The position numbers were made by a program, and so were the translations under genes. Positions 41,045-48,823 of a DNA stretch of 61,033 bases are shown here, one piece after another (the first letter of the stretch is position 1; each line of letters begins with the position of its first letter). The notes below the pieces were generated by a model. It saw only the letters and a program-made list of their open reading frames with translations. It made no database searches and had not been told where the DNA came from. The DNA lies in assembly GCF_003205615.1 (NCBI RefSeq), contig NZ_PYBV01000044.1:25910-86942 (forward strand). The letters run 5' to 3'. Source of the DNA: Micromonospora arborensis (GTDB lineage: Bacteria; Actinomycetota; Actinomycetes; Mycobacteriales; Micromonosporaceae).

Positions 41045-42306
41045 GGGCCTTCCTGGTCATCTGGCTGGGCCGGGTGATCGGCGTCGTCGGAGCCAAGGCG
41101 AGCGCGTTCGCCCTCAGCCTGTGGGTCTATCAGCAGACCGGCTCGATCACCCAGTTCTCGCTGAGCCTGTTCGTGAGCTTCGTGCCGGGGCTGCTGCTGT
41201 CCCCGGTCGCCGGCGTCCTCATTGACCGCCACAGCCGGCGGACAATTTTGGCGGGCGCCGACACGGCCGTCCTCGCGGCAGGGGTGGCTCTGCTGGCCGC
41301 ACAGGCCACGGGCCACCTCGCGGTGTGGCAGATCTACGCCGTCGTCGCCGTCCAGTCGGCCTGTGCCACCTTCCAATGGCCGGCGCTCTCCGCCGCCGTC
41401 ACCGACCTCGTAGCGCCCGACCAGCGCAGCCGCGCGGCCGCCATGACCCAGACCGGACTGTCGGTCGCACAGTTGCTCGGCCCGACCCTGTCCACAGCGC
41501 TGATGCACACCGGCGGCCTGTCCGCGGTCCTCGTCGCCGACACCACCACGGCGCTGGTCGGACTGCTGACCCTTGCCGTTGTCCGCATCCCGGGCACCGC
41601 CACCAGAGGTCCCAGGGCACGGCCGGGCTATCGGGCCGAGCTCCGGGTGGGCCGCCGACTGATCGGCGCCGACCGCCACCTCACCTACCTGCTGCGCCTG
41701 ACAGCCGTCCTCTTCGCTTGCCAATCGGCCGCGCCTGTCATCATGCTGCCGCTGATCGTGGCGGGAATCCCGATCGAGCGGCAGAGCCTGTCCGTCGCGG
41801 CGGTCAGCACGGCGGCCGGGCTCGGGCTGGCCGCGGCGAGCCTGGCGATGGCCGTCCTGCCGCAGCCTCGCATGCCCCTGGTATGGGCCCGCACGGCCAC
41901 GGTGGTCAGCGCCGTCGCCGCTTTGGTGGCCGGCTTGGTTCCCGGCGGCACCGCGGTGCTCACCGCCGCCGCGTTCGTCTTCTCGGCCGGGGTGCCCGTG
42001 GTCGTTTCCAGCAGTCAAGGCGTCTGGCAGGAGGCCACGGAACCCGGCGTGCAGGGCCGGGTGTTCGCGCTGCGGCGAATGGTGGTCCAGGCCGCGACGA
42101 TGGCCGGTCTGCCGCTGGCGGGACTGCTGATGGCGTACGTCGGCACACCGCTTGTCACCCACCTGGCCGGACCTCTCCGGGCGGTCTTTCCCACCGGCTC
42201 GGGCCTGCTGTTGTGCTGCGTGGGCGTCACTCTGCTCACGGTGTCCCTGCCCAACCCCCACCCCCGGCCAGTTCTGGCCGACGATCCGTTTGGAGTCGCC
42301 ACGTAA
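41041..42306 (+). CDS. MFS exporter (MFS_3/EntS-like)
   Basis: A 421-residue major facilitator with about 10-12 hydrophobic segments along its length. The loop after segment 2 reads AGVLIDRHSRRTIL, the DR-x-x-R type signature. It resembles the enterobactin-exporter branch and is a distant paralogue of the MFS domain fused to NRPS1. The GTG start overlaps the NRPS3 stop by four bases (GTGA), so it is translationally coupled to the synthetase. It probably exports the finished nonapeptide and so may give self-resistance. It ends in a proline-rich cytoplasmic tail. Export of the peptide is inferred from position; the substrate cannot be read from the sequence. Confidence 0.9.
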   Translation: MRAFLVIWLGRVIGVVGAKASAFALSLWVYQQTGSITQFSLSLFVSFVPGLLLSPVAGVLIDRHSRRTILAGADTAVLAAGVALLAAQATGHLAVWQIYAVVAVQSACATFQWPALSAAVTDLVAPDQRSRAAAMTQTGLSVAQLLGPTLSTALMHTGGLSAVLVADTTTALVGLLTLAVVRIPGTATRGPRARPGYRAELRVGRRLIGADRHLTYLLRLTAVLFACQSAAPVIMLPLIVAGIPIERQSLSVAAVSTAAGLGLAAASLAMAVLPQPRMPLVWARTATVVSAVAALVAGLVPGGTAVLTAAAFVFSAGVPVVVSSSQGVWQEATEPGVQGRVFALRRMVVQAATMAGLPLAGLLMAYVGTPLVTHLAGPLRAVFPTGSGLLLCCVGVTLLTVSLPNPHPRPVLADDPFGVAT

Positions 42307-43052
42307 TGGCCCTCGGCCCCTGGTTCCGCCGCTTCCAGCCGACCGGGACCCCAGCTCACCGCCTGGTCTGCTTCCCGCACGCGGGCGGCGCGGCGAGCTT
42401 CTTCTTCCCCACCGCCCAGGCGCTCGCCCCCGTCGCCGACGTGCTGGCCGTGCAATACCCCGGTCGGCACGACCGCCTGGCCGAGCCCGGCCTGACCGAC
42501 ATCGGCGCGCTGGCTGACGCGGTGTACGCCGCGATGATCGACCTGCCGGCGATTCCGCTCACCCTGTTCGGCCACAGTATGGGAGCCGTCGTCGCCTACG
42601 AGGTGGCCCGCCGCCTCCGCCGGGCCCAGCCCGGCGCGGCACTGCACTTGGTCGTCTCGGGCCGCCGAGCGCCGCACCTGGGCCGCCGCGACGATCCCCG
42701 CCTGGACGACGACAAGGCCCTGCTGGCTCATGTGCGAGCGCTGGGCGGCACGGCGGACGACCTGCTCGACGACGCCGACCTGTGCGAGCTGATCCTGCCC
42801 GCGCTGCGCGCCGACTACCAGGCTGTCAGCGCCTACGAATGGGCCGCCGACGGGCAGCCGCCGCCGTGCTCGATCACCGCACTGACCGGCGACCAGGACC
42901 CGTACGCCACGCCCTTCGAGGTCGAGGCCTGGCGGCAGCACTCCAGAGACCCATTCGTCCTTGAGGTCCTTCCTGGCAAGCACTTTTACCTGGTCGACCA
43001 GACCGCCGCAGTGCACCGGATCCTACGAGACCGGCTGACCCGGACTGAGTGA
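42306..43052 (+). CDS. type II thioesterase (NRPS editing)
   Basis: A 248-residue alpha/beta hydrolase of the free-standing type II thioesterase family. These enzymes clear misprimed or stalled acyl groups from carrier domains. Visible motifs are CFPHAGGAASFF near the N-terminus (about residues 22-33), the nucleophile elbow GHSMG (Ser about 92), the GDQDPY acid loop and the catalytic His in GKHFYL. Length matches the family (230-260). The ATG overlaps the MFS stop by one base (TAATG), so it is coupled. It is the last gene of the main biosynthetic operon; a hairpin follows 58 bases after the stop. Confidence 0.95.
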   Translation: MALGPWFRRFQPTGTPAHRLVCFPHAGGAASFFFPTAQALAPVADVLAVQYPGRHDRLAEPGLTDIGALADAVYAAMIDLPAIPLTLFGHSMGAVVAYEVARRLRRAQPGAALHLVVSGRRAPHLGRRDDPRLDDDKALLAHVRALGGTADDLLDDADLCELILPALRADYQAVSAYEWAADGQPPPCSITALTGDQDPYATPFEVEAWRQHSRDPFVLEVLPGKHFYLVDQTAAVHRILRDRLTRTE

Positions 43053-43109
43053 GCCCGTTTCATCCGGCGTAGCGGTCTGCTTGGACGCCGTGCCCGCCCG
43101 CAGCAATTG

Positions 43110-43133
43110 GATGATCTCCATGTGGAGATCATC
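43110..43133. terminator. hairpin downstream of the biosynthetic operon
   Basis: A perfect 10-base stem, GATGATCTCC and GGAGATCATC, with ATGT loop, lies 58 bases after the type II thioesterase stop. It probably ends the operon although no T-run follows. The rest of the 432-base gap 43053-43484 shows no convincing gene; the thioesterase frame stays open for about 50 codons past its stop (to about 43210), perhaps a relic. Confidence 0.55.
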
Positions 43134-43484
43134 GCGGAGTTCGGCGCGGCAACTTCCGCCAGGGAACCACCGGACGCCGTTTCGATGATCGTCGTCGAGG
43201 TGGCATGCTGAGTGGTGGTGGCGTGCGACTGCGGGACGATGTTCTCGATCAGTTACTGCTTATCTGCACTTGGGTGGGGAAGCAACTGAAGACACGATCC
43301 GTGTCGCATGAATTGGGTCTGCCTTGGCCCCACGTCATGGTCAGAATCTCAAGCGCGGCGTCACTCAGGGTAGTTGATAGACGCCGAGCGCCACCTCGGT
43401 CACCTGCCCGCTTCTGTCGATGTGCGGACGTTCACATGGGCGGCATGGCGGCCTTGGGTGCAACTGCATGAGAGCATAAAGATC

Positions 43485-44024
43485 ATGGAGGTCAGGACCG
43501 GAACCGCACAGGACACCTTACGTGTCGCAAGCCTGCACACCGACAGTTGGCAGGCAGCGTATGCCGGACTGATGCCGGCCAGCTACTTGGACGGCCCGCT
43601 GCGGGACCAGCAGGCAGACATGTGGAAGAGCCGGCTGGCGGCCGCGAATCAGCGCGACGGAGACACGGATGGCGGCCACCTGCTGATCGCCGAGCACGGC
43701 ATCGACCTACTCGGCTTCGCCTACCTCATCCCCGGCCCCGACGGACGGATCCTGCTCGACAACCTGCACGTCGATCCGGCATGCACCGGCGGCGGTATCG
43801 GACGCTACTTGCTACGGCACGCCTTTACCTGGGCGGCTACCACCCACCCTGGCCAACCCGTGTATCTGGAAGTGCTACGCGACAACACCCGCGCGATAGC
43901 CTTCTACACCAAGGCTGGCGGGCACGCCACAGCGGCCCGCATGGTGCGCTTCCCCGCGGGGTTCGAGTTGCCCGAGATTGAATACACCTGGGATGCAGAA
44001 GCCATCAGCGCCTACGCTGCATGA
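43485..44024 (+). CDS. GNAT-family N-acetyltransferase
   Basis: A 179-residue acetyltransferase of the GNAT fold, using acetyl-CoA. The acetyl-CoA loop is seen as DNLHVDPACTGGGIGRYLLRH in two parts: the beta-4 strand (about 96-102) and the Q/R-x-x-G-x-G/A-like TGGGIG turn (about 104-110). The late motif YLEVLRDNTRAIAFYTKAGG (about 128-147) is typical of small-molecule or amino-group acetyltransferases. The ATG at 43485 is chosen from homology to the usual GNAT N-terminus (MEVRTGTAQD); no strong ribosome site is visible. Substrate unknown; a resistance or tailoring role for the neighbouring peptide is possible but unsupported, and a hairpin separates it from the operon. Confidence 0.88.
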   Translation: MEVRTGTAQDTLRVASLHTDSWQAAYAGLMPASYLDGPLRDQQADMWKSRLAAANQRDGDTDGGHLLIAEHGIDLLGFAYLIPGPDGRILLDNLHVDPACTGGGIGRYLLRHAFTWAATTHPGQPVYLEVLRDNTRAIAFYTKAGGHATAARMVRFPAGFELPEIEYTWDAEAISAYAA

Positions 44025-44071
44025 AGCGGGCTGGATCTACCCAGGGTCATGTAATCCGTAATGCTGTGCAC

Positions 44072-44920
44072 ATGAGTAGTCCTGTCATCGCCGCTGGACG
44101 GCGACACTCGTTGGGGCTGTGTGCCGACGGTGCCGTGGTTGCGGCCGGCACGGGGACATCTGGTGAGTGTCGAGTCGAAGACTGGATCCAAGTGGTCGCC
44201 GTGGCGGCGGGCAACGTGCATACGGCGTCGAACACTGGACGGTCCCACAGCGTCGGCCTCCGCGCGGACGGCACTGTGATGGCGAGGGGCTGGAACGGTG
44301 ACGGACAGTGTGACGTCGCGTCATGGCGCGACGTCATCCTTGTCGCCGCGGGCTGGCGCCGCACCTTGGGGCTAGTTGGTGACGGCACCGTGCTGGCTGC
44401 CGGACGGCTCCGCGAGGGAGCATGCAACGTGAGCCAATGGCGTGAGATTGTAGCGTTGGCTTGTGGCGACTGGCATTCGGTGGGCCTCAGAGCCGATGGG
44501 ACCACCGTTGCCGTGGGGAACGATCGCCGTGGGCAGTGCGCGGTCGACACGTGGCGTGACGTTGCCGCCGTCGCCGCCGGCTACCTTCACACGGTCGGTC
44601 TCACCAACGACGGACGCGTCTTTGCGGTCGGGGATCAATCGGCGGGCGCCTGTGACGTCAGTGCTTGGAGGGACGTTGTGGCAGTGGCGGCTGGGAGCTA
44701 CCACACCGTCGGAGTCACCGCAGGTGGCCGAGTCGTGGCCGTGGGCAGCAAAGATTCCGGCCAGTGCGACGTAGCCGACTGGCGTGAGATCGTCGCGGTG
44801 GCGGCCGGATCCACCCACACTCTCGGACTACGCGCGGACGGGACAGTTGTCGCCGCCGGAAACAACGAGCACGGTCAGTGCGACATAACCGGCTGGGACG
44901 CGATCCGGTCGCCTAACTAG
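44072..44920 (+). CDS. RCC1-repeat beta-propeller protein
   Basis: A 282-residue protein made almost wholly of RCC1-like repeats. About seven blades of roughly 38-41 residues are seen, each with the pattern V-A-A-G-x-x-H-T/S-x-G-L-x-x-D-G-x-V-x-A-x-G followed by G-Q/A-C-D-V and W-R-E/D. The fold is a seven-bladed propeller as in RCC1 and in BLIP-II, so a protein-binding role is likely. There is no signal peptide, so it is probably cytoplasmic. The ATG at 44072 is used; an ATG at 44021 overlapping the upstream stop would add 17 unusual residues. Neither start has a clear ribosome site. Function unknown. Confidence 0.8.
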   Translation: MSSPVIAAGRRHSLGLCADGAVVAAGTGTSGECRVEDWIQVVAVAAGNVHTASNTGRSHSVGLRADGTVMARGWNGDGQCDVASWRDVILVAAGWRRTLGLVGDGTVLAAGRLREGACNVSQWREIVALACGDWHSVGLRADGTTVAVGNDRRGQCAVDTWRDVAAVAAGYLHTVGLTNDGRVFAVGDQSAGACDVSAWRDVVAVAAGSYHTVGVTAGGRVVAVGSKDSGQCDVADWREIVAVAAGSTHTLGLRADGTVVAAGNNEHGQCDITGWDAIRSPN

Positions 44921-45183
44921 ATGCTGCACGGAGGCTTGCACTGCTGCCGGTCCCGGGCCAACATCCTCATCTAGCCGCAATCCGGGTGCTCGCTACCCAT
45001 ACCGCGGTGACACTCGGTAGTCGGGAAATGAGCCGCCTGGTGGGGCCAGATGAGACCGTCACACCAGCCGCCCGACGGGCGGCGGCGGGGCCAGACCGCG
45101 CCGTCCGGGTGGGGCCGAGCGGGACCGTCAGAATCAGTGCACAAGCGCCTCAACGCGGCGCTCGCCGCCTGAACACGCCCGGG

Positions 45184-45444
45184 CTAGTCGTCGTTCGGCA
45201 GGTACCAGCCGTGTTCGCGGCGCCTGGTGGTTGCGTCCGGGTTGTCGCGCTCGTAGGCCTCGTTGGCGCGGCGCGTCATCTCTTCGTCGTAGCGGTGCAG
45301 CTCGTTGTAGAGGTTCGACGCCTCGCCGACATTGTCGCTGGACACATAGCGCTGTCGCAACGCCTCGCGCTCGTCTTCGAGTTCCGCGTCGGACATTGGG
45401 CGGAGGCTACCCAAGCCGCGTGCGATGGAGTCGAAGATGCCCAT
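45184..45444 (-). CDS. small conserved-looking hypothetical protein
   Basis: An 86-residue, highly charged protein that starts at ATG 45442-45444 with MGIFDSIARGLGSLRPM and ends in a basic segment and YLPNDD. The central part (about 20-65) is rich in E, R and L and looks helical. I do not know a function. Small proteins of this kind sit near integrated elements in actinomycetes, which fits the truncated integrase just upstream on the same strand. The 263 bases between it and the RCC1 gene hold nothing I can identify. Confidence 0.5.
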   Translation of the reverse strand: MGIFDSIARGLGSLRPMSDAELEDEREALRQRYVSSDNVGEASNLYNELHRYDEEMTRRANEAYERDNPDATTRRREHGWYLPNDD

Positions 45445-45554
45445 GCGCAGATGCTGACACGCCGGGGGTTGGCGGGCAAGGAAGCTGCATAGGCCCCACT
45501 CCGAATCGGTCCAGCTACGACCGCCAGGTGACGCGCACCGTGTCCGGCTCGAAC

Positions 45555-46061
45555 CCCTTGCGCCCACGTGGCGCGTAGCACTGAGACCGGGACGGGATTG
45601 CGCACCGGGCCACGACCGTGACGAGCGTGGAACTGGTAGAACCCGCTGACCACCGATAGCGCGTGGTTGATCGTCGACGGCGTATAGCCCGCCTGCAGAG
45701 CCGACTTGCCCGTCTTCGGATTCGCCGACCCGGCAGGCGGCGCACCCGGATCCGACCGCTGCCTCTGCGGATTCTTGGCCGAGCGGAGCCAGCCGACCAA
45801 CACTGCGACCTCGGCCTCGGTCGCCTCATGCCAGCCCATCTGCAGAGCCCACAACAGCCGGAACCACCGCAGCAACCCGAACGCGTAACTGCGGCAGGTC
45901 AACGGGCTGCAATCGCTCAGCGCGAGTTCACGGAGATAGCCAGTCGCCGGCTCGACCGCGGCTCCCCGCGTATCACGTACGACGAACGGCGGATGCAGTA
46001 AGGAGGTGTCCACCACCGAACCGACCGGCGGGACTGTGCCGCGCCCCTCTATCAACACCAT
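45555..46061 (-). pseudogene. truncated tyrosine recombinase (integrase), N-terminal part only
   Basis: The ATG at 46059-46061 has a GGGGG run upstream. About 168 residues of a phage-type integrase follow: the N-terminal SAM-like core-binding domain, with YLRELALSDCSPLTCRSYAF (about 43-62) and TPSTINHALSVVSGFY (about 130-145). After NPVPVS the reading frame leaves the family and continues into unrelated sequence, so the whole catalytic domain with its Arg, His-x-x-Arg and Tyr residues is missing. Full-length relatives are 330-400 residues. At the break, another minus-strand frame reads GRKGFEPDTVRVTWRS then stop (at 45515), which looks like the C-terminal tail of a large serine recombinase, so this may be a recombination scar between two elements. 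Confidence 0.7.
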
Positions 46062-46177
46062 GGCACAAGCCCCCGTTGACGCCGACCGATGGCCCTCGCC
46101 ACCGAAATCGGCTCACACATCGTGCTACAGCCGCCACCTTCTGTTGGGGGCGGCGTGTTGGAGGCGGGTGGCCTTGC

Positions 46178-46462
46178 TCAGGCGGTGTGCTCGGCGACCA
46201 GATGCCCGTCGACATAGGCCCTGATCTGCTGCGGCCGGAAGCCGGCGAAGAGAAGCTTGCGCTCCTTCTCGATGAGCACCGAGTGACGTTCCTTCTGGCC
46301 GACCACAAACTCGTACCGCTTGACCAGCTCGACCGACAGGACTCGCAGCTCCTGGCGGACGGGCTGACCGTCTACCAGGATCGACAGGCTTCCCCAAAAC
46401 TTGCTGAACGAGAACGTCACCTCGTGCCGCTCCTGGACACCGACGTGAAAGTTGAACTTCAC
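46178..46462 (-). CDS. hypothetical beta-rich small protein
   Basis: A 94-residue protein from GTG 46460-46462. The sequence alternates aromatic and polar residues in a beta-sandwich pattern, with two similar halves: KFNFHVGVQERHEVTFSF and EFVVGQKERHSVLIEKERK each carry a G-x-Q/K-E-R-H core. It ends AYVDGHLVAEHTA. The internal similarity suggests a duplicated strand unit. The frame is open further upstream to 46714, but that part looks like shadow sequence. I recognise the general type from actinomycete hypothetical proteins but not its function. No membrane segments are visible. Confidence 0.5.
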   Translation of the reverse strand: MKFNFHVGVQERHEVTFSFSKFWGSLSILVDGQPVRQELRVLSVELVKRYEFVVGQKERHSVLIEKERKLLFAGFRPQQIRAYVDGHLVAEHTA

Positions 46463-46897
46463 CAGCCGAATTCTGCCGTACGGGTACAGGCGGTGGTAGC
46501 CAGCCGTGCGTCGTCCGGTACTGAGCGAAGGCCCGGAATACCCGGTGGAGCGGAATCCGGCCAGGGTATGCCTCAATGTCGGAACGATCACCCCGTGTGC
46601 GTGAGGACCCCGCCGTCGCCTGGCCCCTGCGGCAGCCAGCGGATCGACGAAGAAACCAAGCGTTCGCGTGGTCGAGGCCGCGACCACTGCTGGATCCGCT
46701 CCGTCGGCCGACAAGACCGGGGGTCAGCCGGCCGGACCAGCGAAAGGCGGTGGCGCCGCTTTCCAGCCGCGCAACGCCCTTGACCATCCCGGCATACCGA
46801 TCGGTCCGGTCGATCATGCAGCCGGGCTCGCCTGAAGCGAGCTGACCGTCAAATCCCCCCGAGTATCGAGGGCTATCGCGGCAGTACTGTGCGCGCC
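46463..46897. other. intergenic region without a recognisable gene
   Basis: These 435 bases separate a minus-strand small gene from the plus-strand lipoprotein gene. Open frames on both strands have shadow-like composition and no start with a ribosome site. I see no RNA gene or strong repeat. Confidence 0.5.
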
Positions 46898-47365
46898 ATG
46901 ATCCGGAAAGCCATGATCGTAGTGCCCCTTTGCCTGCTCCCCCTCACTGCTTGCGGCAGCAACGCCGATAAGCCGGAAGCCGCTCCGTCCTCGACATCAC
47001 CAGCTCCTGCTGCCGGCACGGCGTCGGCTGCGGCGGCTAGCCCGACCGCTCAAGGCGTCAGCGAGGAGGCGGAGCTTCGCCAGGCGGTGGTGGCGTACTC
47101 GGATGCCTTCCTCGACGCGAAGCCTACGGTCGGCTACGAGCTGTTCTCGGCCAGGTGCAAGGAGCGGGTGACCCTCAGCGAGTTCACCGGCATGCTTACG
47201 GCCGCCAAGCAGATGTACGGCAAGGCGATGCCAATCAAGACCTTCGAGGCGCAGATTTCAGGCGAGCTGGCCCGAGTGACCTACACCTATGACGTGCCTG
47301 CCCTGAACCAAAATAAGGAGCCGTGGGCGCGGGAAGCCGGCAAGTGGAAGCAGGACGACTGCTGA
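46898..47365 (+). CDS. small lipoprotein
   Basis: A 155-residue exported lipoprotein. The N-terminus is MIRKAMIVVPLCLLPLTAC: a basic start, a hydrophobic core and the lipobox LTAC, so Cys19 should be lipidated and the protein tethered to the outer face of the membrane. A low-complexity Ser/Ala/Thr/Pro linker (about 25-55) is followed by a folded domain of about 95 residues with GYELFSARCKERVTLSEF and EPWAREAGKWKQDDC, in which two cysteines could pair. This domain resembles NTF2/SnoaL-like lipoprotein domains of actinobacteria, including the usual W-x-x-x-x-G-x-W ending. A GTG at 46889 is an alternative start. Function unknown. Confidence 0.72.
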   Translation: MIRKAMIVVPLCLLPLTACGSNADKPEAAPSSTSPAPAAGTASAAAASPTAQGVSEEAELRQAVVAYSDAFLDAKPTVGYELFSARCKERVTLSEFTGMLTAAKQMYGKAMPIKTFEAQISGELARVTYTYDVPALNQNKEPWAREAGKWKQDDC

Positions 47366-47899
47366 GCCTTGCACCAAGCTCCGCGCAACCCGCGCTAGCC
47401 TGAGCGATCGTTGGCGGGGTTCCGGTGGTGGTCCATCGGCGAGGATGACGCCGAAGCTATACCTCACCACCGGAACCTCAAACACCCCGCAGGTAGTAGG
47501 CGGTGGCCCAATGTTGCGACACTGGACCTGTCCAACATTCGGCTTCCTGACGGGCGACCCGCTGGGCAGCGCCTCACCGCCCACCTCCGCGCCGCCGGGT
47601 TCTCCTACAACTCCCGTCGCCGCCGGATCAGCTGCACCGGCCGCCGTGACGCCCGCCTCCCGTACAGCTACCTCGGCGCCGACGATCGCGCTGGTGCCAA
47701 CTACACCGGACAACCCGCCGTGCATTCCCACTACGCCCAAGACCACTGACCACACCGACAGCGTCCAAACATGCTGCTGAATAGGGTGCCGCGTCCGTGA
47801 CGGTGCGTCCAAGCGACCCATGTGGCCTGTGGTCGCGCCAGTCCGAAGCGCGGGGATGCAGCCATCGACACTCGCCTCAACCTATTACCCTCGGGACTT
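47366..47899. other. intergenic region without a recognisable gene
   Basis: A 534-base stretch between the lipoprotein and a membrane protein. Open frames (for example 47411-47749 plus) give low-complexity, family-less translations. I see no RNA gene; the region may hold decayed coding sequence. Confidence 0.45.
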
Positions 47900-48487
47900 G
47901 TGATAGCTGACCTGGCGAATGTCGTCGCGGCGTGCGGCTCTGCGATCGCGGTTGTCGTGACGGTCGTATTCGCGTTACGCCAGCTGCGCTCGGCGCAGAC
48001 CGCCAACCAGACCCTCGTCGCGATTGAGCTGCTGACCCGAGACCGATCCAGCGACGAGTTTCTACGCGCCGAGGACTTCGTCCTCAATGAGCTGACCGTC
48101 CGACACCCGCCACCCCATGTCAGCGTCAGTGACCTGCCGGCCGAGGCCCGTCACCATGTGGTCCGACTATCCCTGTACTACAACGGTCTGGGTCAGATGC
48201 TGGCTTTTGCGGCGGTCGATCCGAGGCTCCTTGTGGGTACGGTCAGCTACCGCTCTCGGCAGGCCTGGCGCGTCCTGGAGCCCTACATCCTCGCCGAGCG
48301 TGCCCAGCGCGGCGAGACGTACCTGTCCCACTTCGAGCACCTCGTCCACATGGCCACGCACAATCCGTGGGCGATGGCTGTACGCAAGTTCAATCTGAAG
48401 CGCTTCGGCAGCTATCCCGCCGAGCTCGGCATGAACGACGGTTCGACGGACGAGTCGCGCCGAGCGTCATCGGTGGTGGGGCAGTAG
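47900..48487 (+). CDS. single-pass membrane protein, DUF4760-like
   Basis: A 195-residue protein from GTG 47900, with GGGA just upstream. It begins with one membrane segment (about residues 3-26, VVAACGSAIAVVVTVVFAL), then RQLRSAQTANQTLVAIELL, a pattern common at the start of DUF4760-type proteins. The rest is a soluble, mostly helical cytoplasmic domain with aromatic and basic residues (YYNGLGQMLAFAAVD, PYILAERAQRGETYL). The frame is open upstream to 47822 but that part is not membrane-protein-like. Function unknown. Confidence 0.62.
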   Translation: MIADLANVVAACGSAIAVVVTVVFALRQLRSAQTANQTLVAIELLTRDRSSDEFLRAEDFVLNELTVRHPPPHVSVSDLPAEARHHVVRLSLYYNGLGQMLAFAAVDPRLLVGTVSYRSRQAWRVLEPYILAERAQRGETYLSHFEHLVHMATHNPWAMAVRKFNLKRFGSYPAELGMNDGSTDESRRASSVVGQ

Positions 48488-48767
48488 GCCGTGTCGGCCC
48501 AGCGACAGGAACCCCCATTCCCGCTGTAGGCGGATCGCGATAGGTAGGCGACCTCGTTCTGGTCCCGACGAGGGTTCCGATGGCGGTCGCGTGGGCGTGG
48601 TGGACCGGGCAACGTCCTGTTAGCCCGCCCTCGTTTACCCCCCGAAAACCTCCGCCCGAGGTTGACACCCCGTGACAAGAAACATCTCTGCCTGTTCCCT
48701 GGTTCACGAGCTGCCCTTGCGCTTGCGCAATGGTGGCAGCTTCGTCGAGGCGGCCACGTTGGGCGAA

Positions 48768-48815
48768 GGCCTGGCCAGCCAGGTTCGGGCGAACCTGAGC
48801 CTGGCCGGCCAGGCC
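48768..48815 (-). terminator. long two-part hairpin after the subtilisin gene
   Basis: An outer 9-base pair arm (GGCCTGGCC / GGCCAGGCC) encloses an inner perfect 8-base arm (CAGGTTCG / CGAACCTG) with only two loop bases. It ends nine bases from the TAG of the minus-strand protease, so it is well placed as its terminator. The 336-base gap 48488-48823 otherwise holds nothing certain; a minus-strand frame near 48500 has SAYSGNGGSC, a hint of a DUF397 relic. Confidence 0.6.
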
Positions 48816-48823
48816 ATGTGCGG

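Noticed and set aside
44021..44071. Start of the RCC1 protein at the ATG overlapping the acetyltransferase stop
   Set aside because: It adds 17 residues unlike the repeat pattern and has no ribosome site; kept only as an alternative.
47411..47749. 112-codon plus-strand frame in the gap after the lipoprotein
   Set aside because: Overlapping frames on both strands are equally long, and none has a ribosome site or recognisable domain.
48412..48678. Minus-strand frame with SAYSGNGGSC, reminiscent of DUF397
   Set aside because: Only about ten residues fit; the rest of the domain is absent, so it is at most a relic.
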